Source of the DNA: a virus
Virus record (IMG/VR): IMGVR_UViG_3300009080_000014
Location: 1 to 52,005 of that record
DNA length: 52,005 bases
Direction: 5' to 3' (one strand)
In this document: piece by piece, positions 26,211 through 33,903 of the stretch
Layout of the letters: each line of letters opens with the position of its first letter
How positions within the stretch are numbered: position 1 is the first letter of the stretch
Notes under the pieces: model-generated
What the model saw: only the letters and a program-made list of their open reading frames with translations
Databases searched by the model: none
Told to the model about the DNA's origin: nothing
Program-made: the position numbers and the translations under genes

Positions 26211-26902
26211 TTAAACTAAAAAACATCATTGGACTGCCATCACTACAATACCATGTAGATAACAGTCTCTCTTTACATGAGAATGTCTACCGTTATTCTA
26301 GCGAAAGCTTTATACAATTATTTGCTGAAGCAAGAGATGCTTGGAGAGACGGTATGATTGAACTTGAAGTAGAAGATGCAAATCTTATAGAAACAACAGA
26401 TATAGGATTATATGGAGAGTATAATGGACAAAAAGTACCATTAGATTTACCGATGATTTATGAAGCAGAGTATAAAGGAAGACAGCTATCACATGAAGAA
26501 GAAGCTAGATTAGATCTTATAGCTCACAGACAGTACGATGAAGATTTTAAAGACTGTACTGATGAAGAAAAAGATAATGTATGGAATCAGAGAGCTAAAG
26601 TAGGAGTAAAAGAAGCTAAATATAAAGGTAAAGATGTTCCTTTAAACAAACCTAAAAGAGGCGGCTCTAAAAAGTTCTTTGTATATACTAAAAACAAAAA
26701 AGGAAATGTTGTTAAAGTGTCATTTGGAGGAACAACAGGTTTAAGTGTTAAGATAAAAGAAAAAGGAGCAAGAGCATCATTTGCAGCAAGACATAAATGT
26801 GCTACTAAAAAAGATAAAACAAAACCAGGCTACTGGGCTTGTAATGTAGGACGATACTGGAAATCATTAGGAGGAGCAAAAAACTTTAGTGGATACTGGT
26901 AG
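26207..26902 (+). CDS. Phage protein with a conserved basic C-terminal domain, 231 aa
   Basis: The C-terminal 90 residues (KYKGKDVPLNKPKRGGSKKF ... KGNVVKVSFGG ... SFAARHKCATKKD ... KPGYWACNVGRYWKSLG) form a basic, conserved-looking domain I recognise as recurring in marine phage proteins without assigned function. It has HKC and WAC Cys/His pairs that could bind metal. The N-terminal half is acidic and helical. It overlaps both neighbours (4 and 14 bases). Basic charge and small size fit a virion or DNA-binding protein; this is inference. Confidence 0.6.
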   Translation: MIKLKNIIGLPSLQYHVDNSLSLHENVYRYSSESFIQLFAEARDAWRDGMIELEVEDANLIETTDIGLYGEYNGQKVPLDLPMIYEAEYKGRQLSHEEEARLDLIAHRQYDEDFKDCTDEEKDNVWNQRAKVGVKEAKYKGKDVPLNKPKRGGSKKFFVYTKNKKGNVVKVSFGGTTGLSVKIKEKGARASFAARHKCATKKDKTKPGYWACNVGRYWKSLGGAKNFSGYW

Positions 26903-27161
26903 ACCTTACATAGAGACAAAAAAAGAAAGTTATTTAATTAGGGAGTTCACTCAGAATACTCCAGAAGATGAATTCGTTTGGCATAGAGATAGAGAAGATC
27001 GTTGGATAGAATCTACTAAACAAACTAATTGGCAATTCCAATTTGACAACACACTTCCTGTATCTTTACATGATAACAAGCTATTTATACCCAAAGGCAC
27101 ATATCACCGCTTAATAAAAGGCACAGGTGATTTAGTCGTAAAAATATGGCAAGAGTATTAA
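26889..27161 (+). CDS. Small cupin-like protein, 90 aa
   Basis: Starts MDTGRPYIETKKESYLIREF. The pattern VWHRDREDRWIE, then WQFQFDNTLP, LFIPKGTYHRLIKGTGDL and VKIW is a minimal cupin barrel: His/Asp in the first motif, and PKGTYHR as the second. It is probably a metal-binding fold with unknown substrate. It overlaps the upstream gene by 14 bases and the next tiny gene by 16 bases. This compact protein recurs in large marine phages, as far as I can recall, without a known role. Confidence 0.7.
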   Translation: MDTGRPYIETKKESYLIREFTQNTPEDEFVWHRDREDRWIESTKQTNWQFQFDNTLPVSLHDNKLFIPKGTYHRLIKGTGDLVVKIWQEY

Positions 27162-27283
27162 GTATAGGAAACTATAAAGGGCAAGGAAAGAAAAAGAGAC
27201 CAGGAGTCCATGCAAAAACAAAAAACTCCAATTCAAAAGGTTCTAAATTTTATGCTAAAACCTATAAAGGACAAGGAAAATGA
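27146..27283 (+). CDS. Tiny basic protein with NYKGQG/TYKGQG ends, 45 aa
   Basis: ATG at 27146 opens a frame that closes with TGA at 27281-27283, overlapping the next ATG (ATGA). The product begins MARVLSIGNYKGQGKKKRPG and ends with KTYKGQGK, so the YKGQG element occurs near both ends. It is very basic (Lys/Arg-rich), with no Cys or hydrophobic core, so it probably binds nucleic acid or is packaged in the head. The tight overlaps on both sides and the compact lysine-rich sequence support a real gene. Confidence 0.8.
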   Translation: MARVLSIGNYKGQGKKKRPGVHAKTKNSNSKGSKFYAKTYKGQGK

Positions 27284-27627
27284 AACTATCAACTATTATA
27301 TTAGAGTACGGAGAGTACCAAAAGCAAGAAGATAAACTAGCTAGAGATATAGAAAACCGTTTTGACCTACATAGAGTATCAGCTAGTATGGGTAACTACT
27401 CAGGAGATAGAGAAGAAAACGATCCTTTAAAAGGTATGTCTTTTGGTAAAATTACTTTTATGACTAGAAACGACTTTGAAGATAGTACTTGGAATAAAAT
27501 ATTAGAGTACGTTAAATCCTTAGGTTATGAAGTAACTTCTGAATCTAACTACTTTGAAGAAGACCCGGGTGAACGTTATTACTACCCAACAATAAAATTT
27601 CAATTTAAGACCGATGAAACTAACTAG
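27280..27627 (+). CDS. Hypothetical protein with capsid-tag-like N-terminus, 115 aa
   Basis: Starts MKLSTIILEYGEYQ, with I-L-E at residues 7-9, matching the T4 capsid-targeting layout. The rest is a small alpha/beta protein with two acidic patches and a FEEDPGERYYYPTIKFQF end. The start overlaps the stop of the tiny basic gene (ATGA), and its end overlaps the next gene by 14 bases. No family is recognised. If the tag is real, it would be packaged in the head and cut after residue 9. Confidence 0.7.
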   Translation: MKLSTIILEYGEYQKQEDKLARDIENRFDLHRVSASMGNYSGDREENDPLKGMSFGKITFMTRNDFEDSTWNKILEYVKSLGYEVTSESNYFEEDPGERYYYPTIKFQFKTDETN

Positions 27628-28045
27628 AATCCTTATAGGAGAAATATTAGAATCAAACAGAGGTTTCGAAATAGAAATCGATAAGCTTAAAGACAGAGGA
27701 GCTACATATATAGGTTCTGGCGATTATGGCTCAGCTTACTTACTAGATGGAAAAGTACATAAAGTAACTACAGACGAAGTAGAATTAGAGCACGCTTTAA
27801 TATTAAATAAGAAAAAAACAAATAATTTTGTATATATCTACGACGTAGAGGTTATTAATAAAAAGTTAGGAATAGTAGTAATGGAAGTTCTAGGAAAACT
27901 AAAAGAAGACATTCCTGAAGAATTTGTTGAAGCAGTTCAAAAAGAAGCTACTAGATTAGGAATTGACCCAGATGAATTAGACTTTGTAGGAGATAACATT
28001 ATGGTACACCCTAAATCAGGTAAACTCAAAATGATTGACGTATAA
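27614..28045 (+). CDS. Minimal protein-kinase-like protein, 143 aa
   Basis: Starts MKLTRILIGEILE (I-G-E at 8-10, tag-like). The body reads like a reduced kinase fold: a Gly-rich loop (IGSGDYGSAYLLDGK), a Lys in the next strand (VHKVT), a hinge-like IVVMEVLGK, then VGDNIMVHPKSGKLKMIDV, which resembles the catalytic Asn loop and the Asp of DFG. At 143 residues it lacks most of a C-lobe and the HRD motif, so it may be a pseudokinase or bind nucleotide only. It is the last gene before the promoter at 28047. Confidence 0.6.
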   Translation: MKLTRILIGEILESNRGFEIEIDKLKDRGATYIGSGDYGSAYLLDGKVHKVTTDEVELEHALILNKKKTNNFVYIYDVEVINKKLGIVVMEVLGKLKEDIPEEFVEAVQKEATRLGIDPDELDFVGDNIMVHPKSGKLKMIDV

Positions 28046-28046
28046 G

Positions 28047-28077
28047 TTGTTATTTAAACTTATTTTTCGTATATTGT
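28047..28077 (+). promoter_or_regulatory. Bacteroidetes-type promoter (TTG-N20-TATATTGT)
   Basis: TTG lies at 28047-28049, then 20 bases ending in TTTTTCG, then TATATTGT at 28070-28077. It begins one base after the previous stop and drives the primase operon (ATG at 28111). Its presence in the middle of the genome separates the replication genes from the late tail block. Confidence 0.8.
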
Positions 28078-28110
28078 CTATATATTAGGTAATAGTTACG
28101 GAATAACTTT

Positions 28111-29034
28111 ATGGATTATACATTCTTATTAGGCTCGATTGAAAACTTATTGGGTAAGTCTCATAAAAAAGCTCGAGAAAATCATGCTTTCCATTGTCCT
28201 TTCTGCAATCACAGAAAGCCGAAGTTGGAAATAAATATGGCAACCAATGAAGAAGGGCATAACCCTTGGGAGTGTTGGGTATGTCAAACTAGAGGACGTT
28301 CTATACGTTCTTTACTTAAGCAGTTGAAAACTCCTAGAGATCAAGCAAACGAGATACTAAAATACTTACCAAAAGGTTCTAAAATAGACTATAAGCAACT
28401 ATCTATAGTAGAGCTACCAAAGGAATACCAACTTATACATTCAGCTTCTAGTACTTCAGTTGTAGCTAACTTAGTAAAAAAATACTTATATGAGAGAGGA
28501 CTTAGCGACAATGATTTTATTAAATATGGTATTGGATACTGCACAAGTGGAGAGTATGGAGGACGAGTTATTATTCCAAGTTATTCTGCATCCAATCACC
28601 TCAATTACTTTGTTGGAAGAAGTTTTGACGGCAACTTCTATAAGTACAAGAATCCGGAAGCTTCCAAAGACGTAATATTTTTTGAAAACTTTATTAACTG
28701 GGATGCACCTATAATTCTGTGTGAGGGTGCATTTGATGCAATGGCGATAAAAAGAAACGCAATACCTATTCTAGGGAAAAGCCTATCACCAACATTATGG
28801 AAAAGATTACTCACAGGAACATTAACAGATATATACATTGCATTAGATACAGATGCACAAAAACAAGCTTTAGAGATAGCAGAAAAATTAATCGCTGCAG
28901 GCTTTAGAGTTTTCTTAATTGAACTAAATGGAAAAGACCCATCAGATATGGGATTTAAAACTTTTACAGAACTAGTACAGAACGCAACGGAATTAGATTT
29001 CTCTAAGATTATGTTGCAAAAATTAGATTTATGA
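28111..29034 (+). CDS. DNA primase, gp61/DnaG-like
   Basis: An N-terminal zinc finger has Cys29, Cys32 (CPFC), Cys55 and Cys58 (CWVC). The Toprim domain has LCEGAFDAMAI with Glu205 as the conserved acid and LDTDAQ with Asp246 and Asp248 as the metal-binding pair, then KDPSDMG. At 307 residues it is close to T4 gp61 (342). It makes RNA primers for lagging-strand synthesis together with the replicative helicase, which is not in the window. The promoter at 28047 supports early or middle expression. The end overlaps the next gene by four bases. Confidence 0.88.
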   Translation: MDYTFLLGSIENLLGKSHKKARENHAFHCPFCNHRKPKLEINMATNEEGHNPWECWVCQTRGRSIRSLLKQLKTPRDQANEILKYLPKGSKIDYKQLSIVELPKEYQLIHSASSTSVVANLVKKYLYERGLSDNDFIKYGIGYCTSGEYGGRVIIPSYSASNHLNYFVGRSFDGNFYKYKNPEASKDVIFFENFINWDAPIILCEGAFDAMAIKRNAIPILGKSLSPTLWKRLLTGTLTDIYIALDTDAQKQALEIAEKLIAAGFRVFLIELNGKDPSDMGFKTFTELVQNATELDFSKIMLQKLDL

Positions 29035-29813
29035 TAAAACAAGGAATGAATATTCTTGAACAGAATGAAAAGAAACGATTAAATTTTAATCCGCAACTTA
29101 AGCAGATTAACTTTTTAGATAGAAGAGTTTATAAGAGAGGCGAAGGAGTATTTTACCCATCCGTAACTACAATACTCCAATACATGCCCAAGAACAAGTT
29201 TTTTGAATCTTGGATGAAAGACGTTGGGCATAACGCTGATCTTATTATGCGAAGAGCAGGTAAACAGGGTACACAAGTTCATGAAGCAGCAGAAAAGCTT
29301 GTACTAGGAGAAGAAATTTCCTGGATGGACGATTACGGTAATGCTAAATATTCTCAGATAGTATGGGAAATGATATTAAAATTTGCAGACTTTTGGCGTA
29401 CACATAAGCCAGAATTAATATCAGCAGAAGATTTCGTTTGGTCAGATGAACACAAGTATGCAGGAACAGCTGATTTAGTCGTTAAGATGAACGGAGAAAT
29501 ATGGTTACTGGATATTAAAACGTCAAACAGTGTACATAAATCATTTGATTTACAGCTTGCATCTTATGCCAAAGCTCTAGAAGAGTCTAAAGGTATAAAA
29601 ATACAACGTACAGGTATAATCTGGTTAAAAGCACAATCTAGAGGACCTTCAAAACAAAAGAACGTAATACAAGGTAAGGGGTGGAAAGTTTTACAGATAG
29701 ATGAAATAGAAGAGAACTTTGAACTATTTAAAATGATTTACAAGTTATACTCTTTAGAGAACCCTAATACAGAACCTATTTATAATAGTTACCCTACAAC
29801 TATAAAACTATAA
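29031..29813 (+). CDS. PD-(D/E)XK (Cas4/RecB-type) nuclease, 260 aa
   Basis: The core reads KYAGTADLVVKMN (Asp148), then WLLDIKTS (Asp161, Lys163) and LQLASYAKAL, the usual order of the RecB-type fold. The N-terminal half (FYPSVTTILQYMPKN and HEAAEKLVLGEE) matches the helical cap of these exonucleases. It follows primase with a four-base overlap, so a role in replication, recombination or end processing is likely. The N-terminus (MIKQGMNILE) also satisfies the (I/L)-x-E rule at 8-10, perhaps by chance. Confidence 0.8.
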   Translation: MIKQGMNILEQNEKKRLNFNPQLKQINFLDRRVYKRGEGVFYPSVTTILQYMPKNKFFESWMKDVGHNADLIMRRAGKQGTQVHEAAEKLVLGEEISWMDDYGNAKYSQIVWEMILKFADFWRTHKPELISAEDFVWSDEHKYAGTADLVVKMNGEIWLLDIKTSNSVHKSFDLQLASYAKALEESKGIKIQRTGIIWLKAQSRGPSKQKNVIQGKGWKVLQIDEIEENFELFKMIYKLYSLENPNTEPIYNSYPTTIKL

Positions 29814-29816
29814 CAT

Positions 29817-30593
29817 ATGAACAAATCATTATTTTTATTACTAGTATTATTATTAACAGGATGTGCTACTTTTCAAGTCAGCACTTTAAATCATGACCCA
29901 ATATATTCTATTGAAGGCTCAGATGCTGAAATAACCGTAATTAATAATGAGTTTGAACTTCAACGATTACTTAGAACAGATTTCAACTTTAGATATGATT
30001 TTGCTCAATATGCAATAAGTCAGCCTAGATCATTTGATTGGAACAATAGATTATTAGGTAATAGATATAGCTTTTATAATCCCTACTACAGTAGAACACA
30101 AATGTGGAATGATTGGGTATGGGGATACAATTGGCATTCACCTCATAGATGGTCACCATTTGGATATGACCGATGGGGCTATAACAACTACGGTTGGAGT
30201 AATAACTACGGATGGAATTATAATAATAGCTGGAATAACTGGAACTATGGTTATTATAATGCTAATTATAATAGAAGAGTAAATACATCCTATATAAACA
30301 GTATAAGAGGGAGAGTAGCACAAACAAATAATAGGAAGAGTAGAATAATTAACACGAGAACTAATGATCAAATTATTAGAAATAATACAAGAACAACAAG
30401 ATCAACCCAAAGCAGTAATAATGGCAGGTGGAGGGGGAGCAGGGAAGTCATACCTACTAAACCAGTTAGGGTTAGACAGCCTTCAACAATTCAACCCGGA
30501 CAAATACGTGGAGGATCCAGACCACCCGTACCACAACAAACTAGGACCCGCGTCAATGCAAGTAGCAAAAGACGTGGCAGCGGCGGCATCTAA
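29817..30593 (+). CDS. Predicted lipoprotein rich in Asn, Trp, Tyr and Arg, 258 aa
   Basis: The signal peptide MNKSLFLLLVLLLTGCATF has a lipobox LTGC with Cys16. The central part (about residues 80-160) is extraordinarily rich in Asn, Trp, Tyr and Gly, with YGWxNN-type repeats. The C-terminal 75 residues are Arg/Pro/Gln/Ser-rich and overlap the next gene in a different frame. It was probably acquired from or adapted to a Bacteroidetes host envelope. Function unknown; superinfection exclusion is a reasonable guess. The low-complexity C-terminus is what overprinting would be expected to produce. Confidence 0.7.
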   Translation: MNKSLFLLLVLLLTGCATFQVSTLNHDPIYSIEGSDAEITVINNEFELQRLLRTDFNFRYDFAQYAISQPRSFDWNNRLLGNRYSFYNPYYSRTQMWNDWVWGYNWHSPHRWSPFGYDRWGYNNYGWSNNYGWNYNNSWNNWNYGYYNANYNRRVNTSYINSIRGRVAQTNNRKSRIINTRTNDQIIRNNTRTTRSTQSSNNGRWRGSREVIPTKPVRVRQPSTIQPGQIRGGSRPPVPQQTRTRVNASSKRRGSGGI

Positions 30594-31305
30594 CAAAGAA
30601 AGCCTAGTATGGGATACTACAGCTTCAGGAGCTAAGTTTATGACCCAATTAGACTCTATGCTTGCAGCAGGGTATGGAGTATACATGGTTATGGTTTACG
30701 CTCACCCAATGATCTCTTACGCAGCAAACTTTGAAAGAACAGAAAGATCACTTCCATCTGTAGCAGTATTTTCAACTTGGAGAAATGCTTATCAATTAAT
30801 TGACCACTACCAAGAAAAACTTAAAGGTAACTTATCTATTTTTGTTAGTGACCGTGGAGGAAAGTTTAGTAAAGAAACTGCAGCGTTTGATAAAGCAGCA
30901 GAAGGTGGAGTAGAGGGAATAAAAGAATACTTGAAACAGTATAATGAAGAAACAGGAGCAGGTAAATCATCCTTTTTCTCTCCAGTAGTAATGACTAAAG
31001 AAGAAGAAGAAGCATTTAATAAAGATGTAAGCGGCATAGAGTATAATAAAGATAATAGATCAGAAGACAAAGCAATTAAACAAGCATTTCTTAAAGCTTT
31101 TAAGAAAAACGGTGTAGGACCGGGAGCTGATAAATTAGCAGATGCTGTTAAGAAGTTTAGAGATAAAAAAGAAGTAAGTGATAAAAAGAGTGACGATGTA
31201 CTAAAGAATATAGCAGAAATGCTATTTAGTCCAAAATTCCAAGAATTACTTAAACACTCAGAAGTATCAGATATAGATAGTAAAGTTCAAGCATTTTTAA
31301 GATGA
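30364..31305 (+). CDS. Zeta-toxin-like P-loop kinase, 313 aa
   Basis: Walker A is GGGGAGKS at residues 22-29, with strand VIMAGGGG before it, then FNPDKYVED and LVWDTTAS (a zeta-toxin-like Asp) and YAHPMISYAANFERTERSLP, as in zeta/AAA-type small-molecule kinases. The C-terminal third is Lys/Glu-rich and helical. The N-terminus (MIKLLEIIQE, I-Q-E at 8-10) fits the capsid-tag pattern. Its first 230 bases, including the whole Walker A, lie inside the lipoprotein gene in another frame. Later starts would remove the P-loop, so this start must be right. It could phosphorylate a nucleotide sugar or another host target. Confidence 0.7.
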   Translation: MIKLLEIIQEQQDQPKAVIMAGGGGAGKSYLLNQLGLDSLQQFNPDKYVEDPDHPYHNKLGPASMQVAKDVAAAASNKESLVWDTTASGAKFMTQLDSMLAAGYGVYMVMVYAHPMISYAANFERTERSLPSVAVFSTWRNAYQLIDHYQEKLKGNLSIFVSDRGGKFSKETAAFDKAAEGGVEGIKEYLKQYNEETGAGKSSFFSPVVMTKEEEEAFNKDVSGIEYNKDNRSEDKAIKQAFLKAFKKNGVGPGADKLADAVKKFRDKKEVSDKKSDDVLKNIAEMLFSPKFQELLKHSEVSDIDSKVQAFLR

Positions 31306-33284
31306 TAGCATTATACCCAGGAGCATATAAACCACCTCATAGAGGTCATTTTAATGTAGTTAAATCCTTATTGGATAATTCTTACAATGGTTCGATTTAT
31401 ACAAAAGATAATTACAAAGAAAAAGGTTCGGCACTACTTAGTGGAGAAGCAAATAAAAAACCATCCGTAGAGAAAGTAATAGTGTTTGTAGGATCTGGGG
31501 AGAGAAACGGTATATCTAAGGAAGAGTCGATGTCTATATGGAATATATACGCCAAGTATTTGGGTAATGTAGAAATATTAGATGGAGGTAATAATCCCAT
31601 GTTTGCAGCAAAAGATTATGCCCAAGCAAATCCTGATCAAGACTTTGTATCTGTAACAGGAATTAGAGGAGATAAGGATTTTGTTGACTTAAGGAGAGTA
31701 ACAACATATAAAAATGCCCCTAACGTACAGGGATTGGCATTAGCAGCAGCACCAGGGTCAGGAGTTAGAGCTACTGATTTTAGAAATAGTATATTAGCAG
31801 GTAATTTAGATAGTATTATAGATTTCTTCCCTAAAGAACTAGAAAGAGAAGAAATATTAAACATACTAGACGACTTAAAGGATAAGATAGTTGCAGAGAT
31901 AATAAGCAATAACCTATCGGGATTTATAGAAGGTTACTTTGACAAGGAGATAAAAGAAAGAAAAGCAGAAAAAGTAATTACATCCGTTAGTAGAGATAAA
32001 CTTAACAACCTTTACGACTTCCTTTCACGATTAATACCCAGCAACACTAGTATTAATTTAAATCAAGATAGTATAGTAGTAAAATTTGATGAACCCTTAA
32101 ACGAAGAACAGAGAGCTCCGGAACTTAAAGAATATATAGCATCATTGATAGAGTATATGATTGACGAGAAGATGAATATTTTACCTCTTCCTGAAATAAA
32201 ATTAAGAAAAGATGATATAGAAGCAAGTAACTTTTTTGGTAAAACAGCTTATTATGACCCTAATCAAAAGGAAATAGTCTTATATGTAAACGGGAGACAT
32301 AATAAAGATATCGTTAGATCTTTTTCTCATGAAATGGTGCACCATATGCAAAACATAGAAAACCGACTTCCCAATATTAGCACTCAGAATACTAACGAAG
32401 ATGATAGATTGCTCGAACTAGAAAAAGAAGCTTACTTAGTAGGTAATATTACTTTTAGAAACTGGGAAGATAGTCTTAAAAATTCAGGTGATAAAGACTC
32501 TTTAAATGAAGGTCGTTACGATACTTTGTCAAATAAGTTATCATCAATTGCATTCGAAGCATTCAAAGACATACATGATAGAGGAGATACCTCAGGTAGT
32601 TTTTCATTTAGAGTAGATCACCCAGATGAAGAGCATGATATACCAGCTAAAGAGTTCTACTTTGACTTTGAAGGTTATGTAGAAATTACAGACGATTTAT
32701 ACCAACCTGACGGAGGAGCAAACGCAGGTTTCGATAATAAAGGAGAATCAATTACTCCTATGCTTTCTCTTAAATTTAGAATACCAAAAAATCCTACAAC
32801 TAATCCATCTTGGGAGGATATTTCTTTTGACTTAAAAGATGTTGTTAGACATGAAATAGAACACCTAACTCAAGACGGCGATAATCTCAAAGGTGGGGTT
32901 ATTAGTGATGACCCTAAACTAGAAAGACCTAGTAAGTATATGAAAGATGATCAATTACTAAGAGACCTAATTGACTCAGACCTTTTACCTAAATCTCAAT
33001 ATTATAAATTAGAAAAGGAAGTTGATGCAATGCTTCAAGGACTTTACTTTAAAGCTAAAAAATCTAAACAACCTTTTAAACAAGTAATAAACGACTACTT
33101 AGATAAAGTAGATCTAACTGATGAAGAAAAGAAAAAAGTATTAGATATATGGAGAAAAAGAAGACCGGCACTTTCCCTCCCCATATTCGAAGATAAACAA
33201 TCTATAGACCCAAAGTTTATACTTAGTGAAGAAATTGATTTAATATCAAAAGAATTAATAGAGACACTTAATAAAGGTATATAA
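31302..33284 (+). CDS. Nucleotidyltransferase fused to two HExxH metallopeptidase-like domains, 660 aa
   Basis: Residues 1-190 are a nucleotidylyltransferase: YPGAYKPPHRGHF has the HxGH motif (His13, His16), and GSGVRATDFRNSI stands for the second (ISxTxxR) motif. Residues about 270-395 carry HEMVHHMQ (His343-His347), a zinc peptidase motif. A third region (about 405-600) carries a second HExxH, RHEIEHLTQ (His517-His521). L-N-E-G at 401-404 separates the two peptidase domains and fits a prohead-protease site. It overlaps the P-loop kinase by four bases. The combination is unusual. The metallopeptidase domains may be injected effectors, and their targets are unknown. Confidence 0.65.
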   Translation: MIALYPGAYKPPHRGHFNVVKSLLDNSYNGSIYTKDNYKEKGSALLSGEANKKPSVEKVIVFVGSGERNGISKEESMSIWNIYAKYLGNVEILDGGNNPMFAAKDYAQANPDQDFVSVTGIRGDKDFVDLRRVTTYKNAPNVQGLALAAAPGSGVRATDFRNSILAGNLDSIIDFFPKELEREEILNILDDLKDKIVAEIISNNLSGFIEGYFDKEIKERKAEKVITSVSRDKLNNLYDFLSRLIPSNTSINLNQDSIVVKFDEPLNEEQRAPELKEYIASLIEYMIDEKMNILPLPEIKLRKDDIEASNFFGKTAYYDPNQKEIVLYVNGRHNKDIVRSFSHEMVHHMQNIENRLPNISTQNTNEDDRLLELEKEAYLVGNITFRNWEDSLKNSGDKDSLNEGRYDTLSNKLSSIAFEAFKDIHDRGDTSGSFSFRVDHPDEEHDIPAKEFYFDFEGYVEITDDLYQPDGGANAGFDNKGESITPMLSLKFRIPKNPTTNPSWEDISFDLKDVVRHEIEHLTQDGDNLKGGVISDDPKLERPSKYMKDDQLLRDLIDSDLLPKSQYYKLEKEVDAMLQGLYFKAKKSKQPFKQVINDYLDKVDLTDEEKKKVLDIWRKRRPALSLPIFEDKQSIDPKFILSEEIDLISKELIETLNKGI

Positions 33285-33293
33285 ATAAGATGT

Positions 33294-33869
33294 ATGTCTC
33301 ATCTCTACAAAAAATATTCTTATAAATACGAATTCTTAAAATTAGAATTACAGGACTCCACAGTTCAGTTCGATGAATATAATATTGAATGGAAAACTAT
33401 ATTCGGTAAGTACTTTAATAATATTAAGACTGAATTCTGGGTTAACGAATCAACAGGGGAAATAAGAAAAGATAAACCTGATAATTCTAAAATACCTAAG
33501 GAAGAGAAGAACATTAAGGTAAAAAAACTATATAGAAAAGTTTGCGTAAAAGCACACCCTGATAAAGGAGGTTCGTTAGAGGAGTTTAATACAGTAAAGG
33601 AATGTTACGATAAGAATGATTATTTAGGTTTAATATCCTATGCAACTGAGAATAATATAGAAGTAGATCTATCAAAAGAAGATATAGAATTACTAGATAG
33701 TAGTTGCTCACAGTTAGAAGATAAGATTAAAAATGTAAAAAGCTCATTAGTATATAAATTTTTTACCGGTAATAAAGATATAAAAAACGCAGTAATAAAA
33801 CAACTTGAGTTTGAATATAAAGTTAAAATAAATGAAAAAGATATACTAGATAAGTTGGATACTAACTAA
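33294..33869 (+). CDS. J-domain (DnaJ-like) protein, 191 aa
   Basis: A J-domain sits mid-protein: LYRKVCVKAHPDKGG with the essential His-Pro-Asp at residues 88-90, then the helix NTVKECYDKNDYLGLISYA. The usual N-terminal position is replaced by about 60 residues of beta-like sequence. J-domains stimulate the ATPase of DnaK-type chaperones, so this protein probably recruits host DnaK, for replication or virion assembly. The C-terminal helices (VKSSLVYKFFTGN) may bind the client. No zinc-finger or Gly/Phe region is present. Confidence 0.75.
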   Translation: MSHLYKKYSYKYEFLKLELQDSTVQFDEYNIEWKTIFGKYFNNIKTEFWVNESTGEIRKDKPDNSKIPKEEKNIKVKKLYRKVCVKAHPDKGGSLEEFNTVKECYDKNDYLGLISYATENNIEVDLSKEDIELLDSSCSQLEDKIKNVKSSLVYKFFTGNKDIKNAVIKQLEFEYKVKINEKDILDKLDTN

Positions 33870-33885
33870 TTTTTTCGTATATTTA
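33855..33885 (+). promoter_or_regulatory. Bacteroidetes-type promoter (TTG-N20-TATATTTA)
   Basis: TTG at 33855-33857 lies inside the last codons of the J-domain gene. Twenty bases later, ending in TTTTTTCG, comes TATATTTA at 33878-33885. The ATG at 33904 is preceded by AAAGGTT, the same context as at 821, 1243 and 3368. It serves the HExxH, HAD and Cys-rich gene group. Confidence 0.75.
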
Positions 33886-33903
33886 GTATATAAAATAAAG
33901 GTT

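Noticed and set aside
29031-29060. Tag-like N-terminus of the PD-(D/E)XK nuclease (I-L-E at 8-10)
   Set aside because: It satisfies the letter of the motif, but the protein is a replication-type nuclease next to primase; a chance match is expected in roughly one gene in ten.
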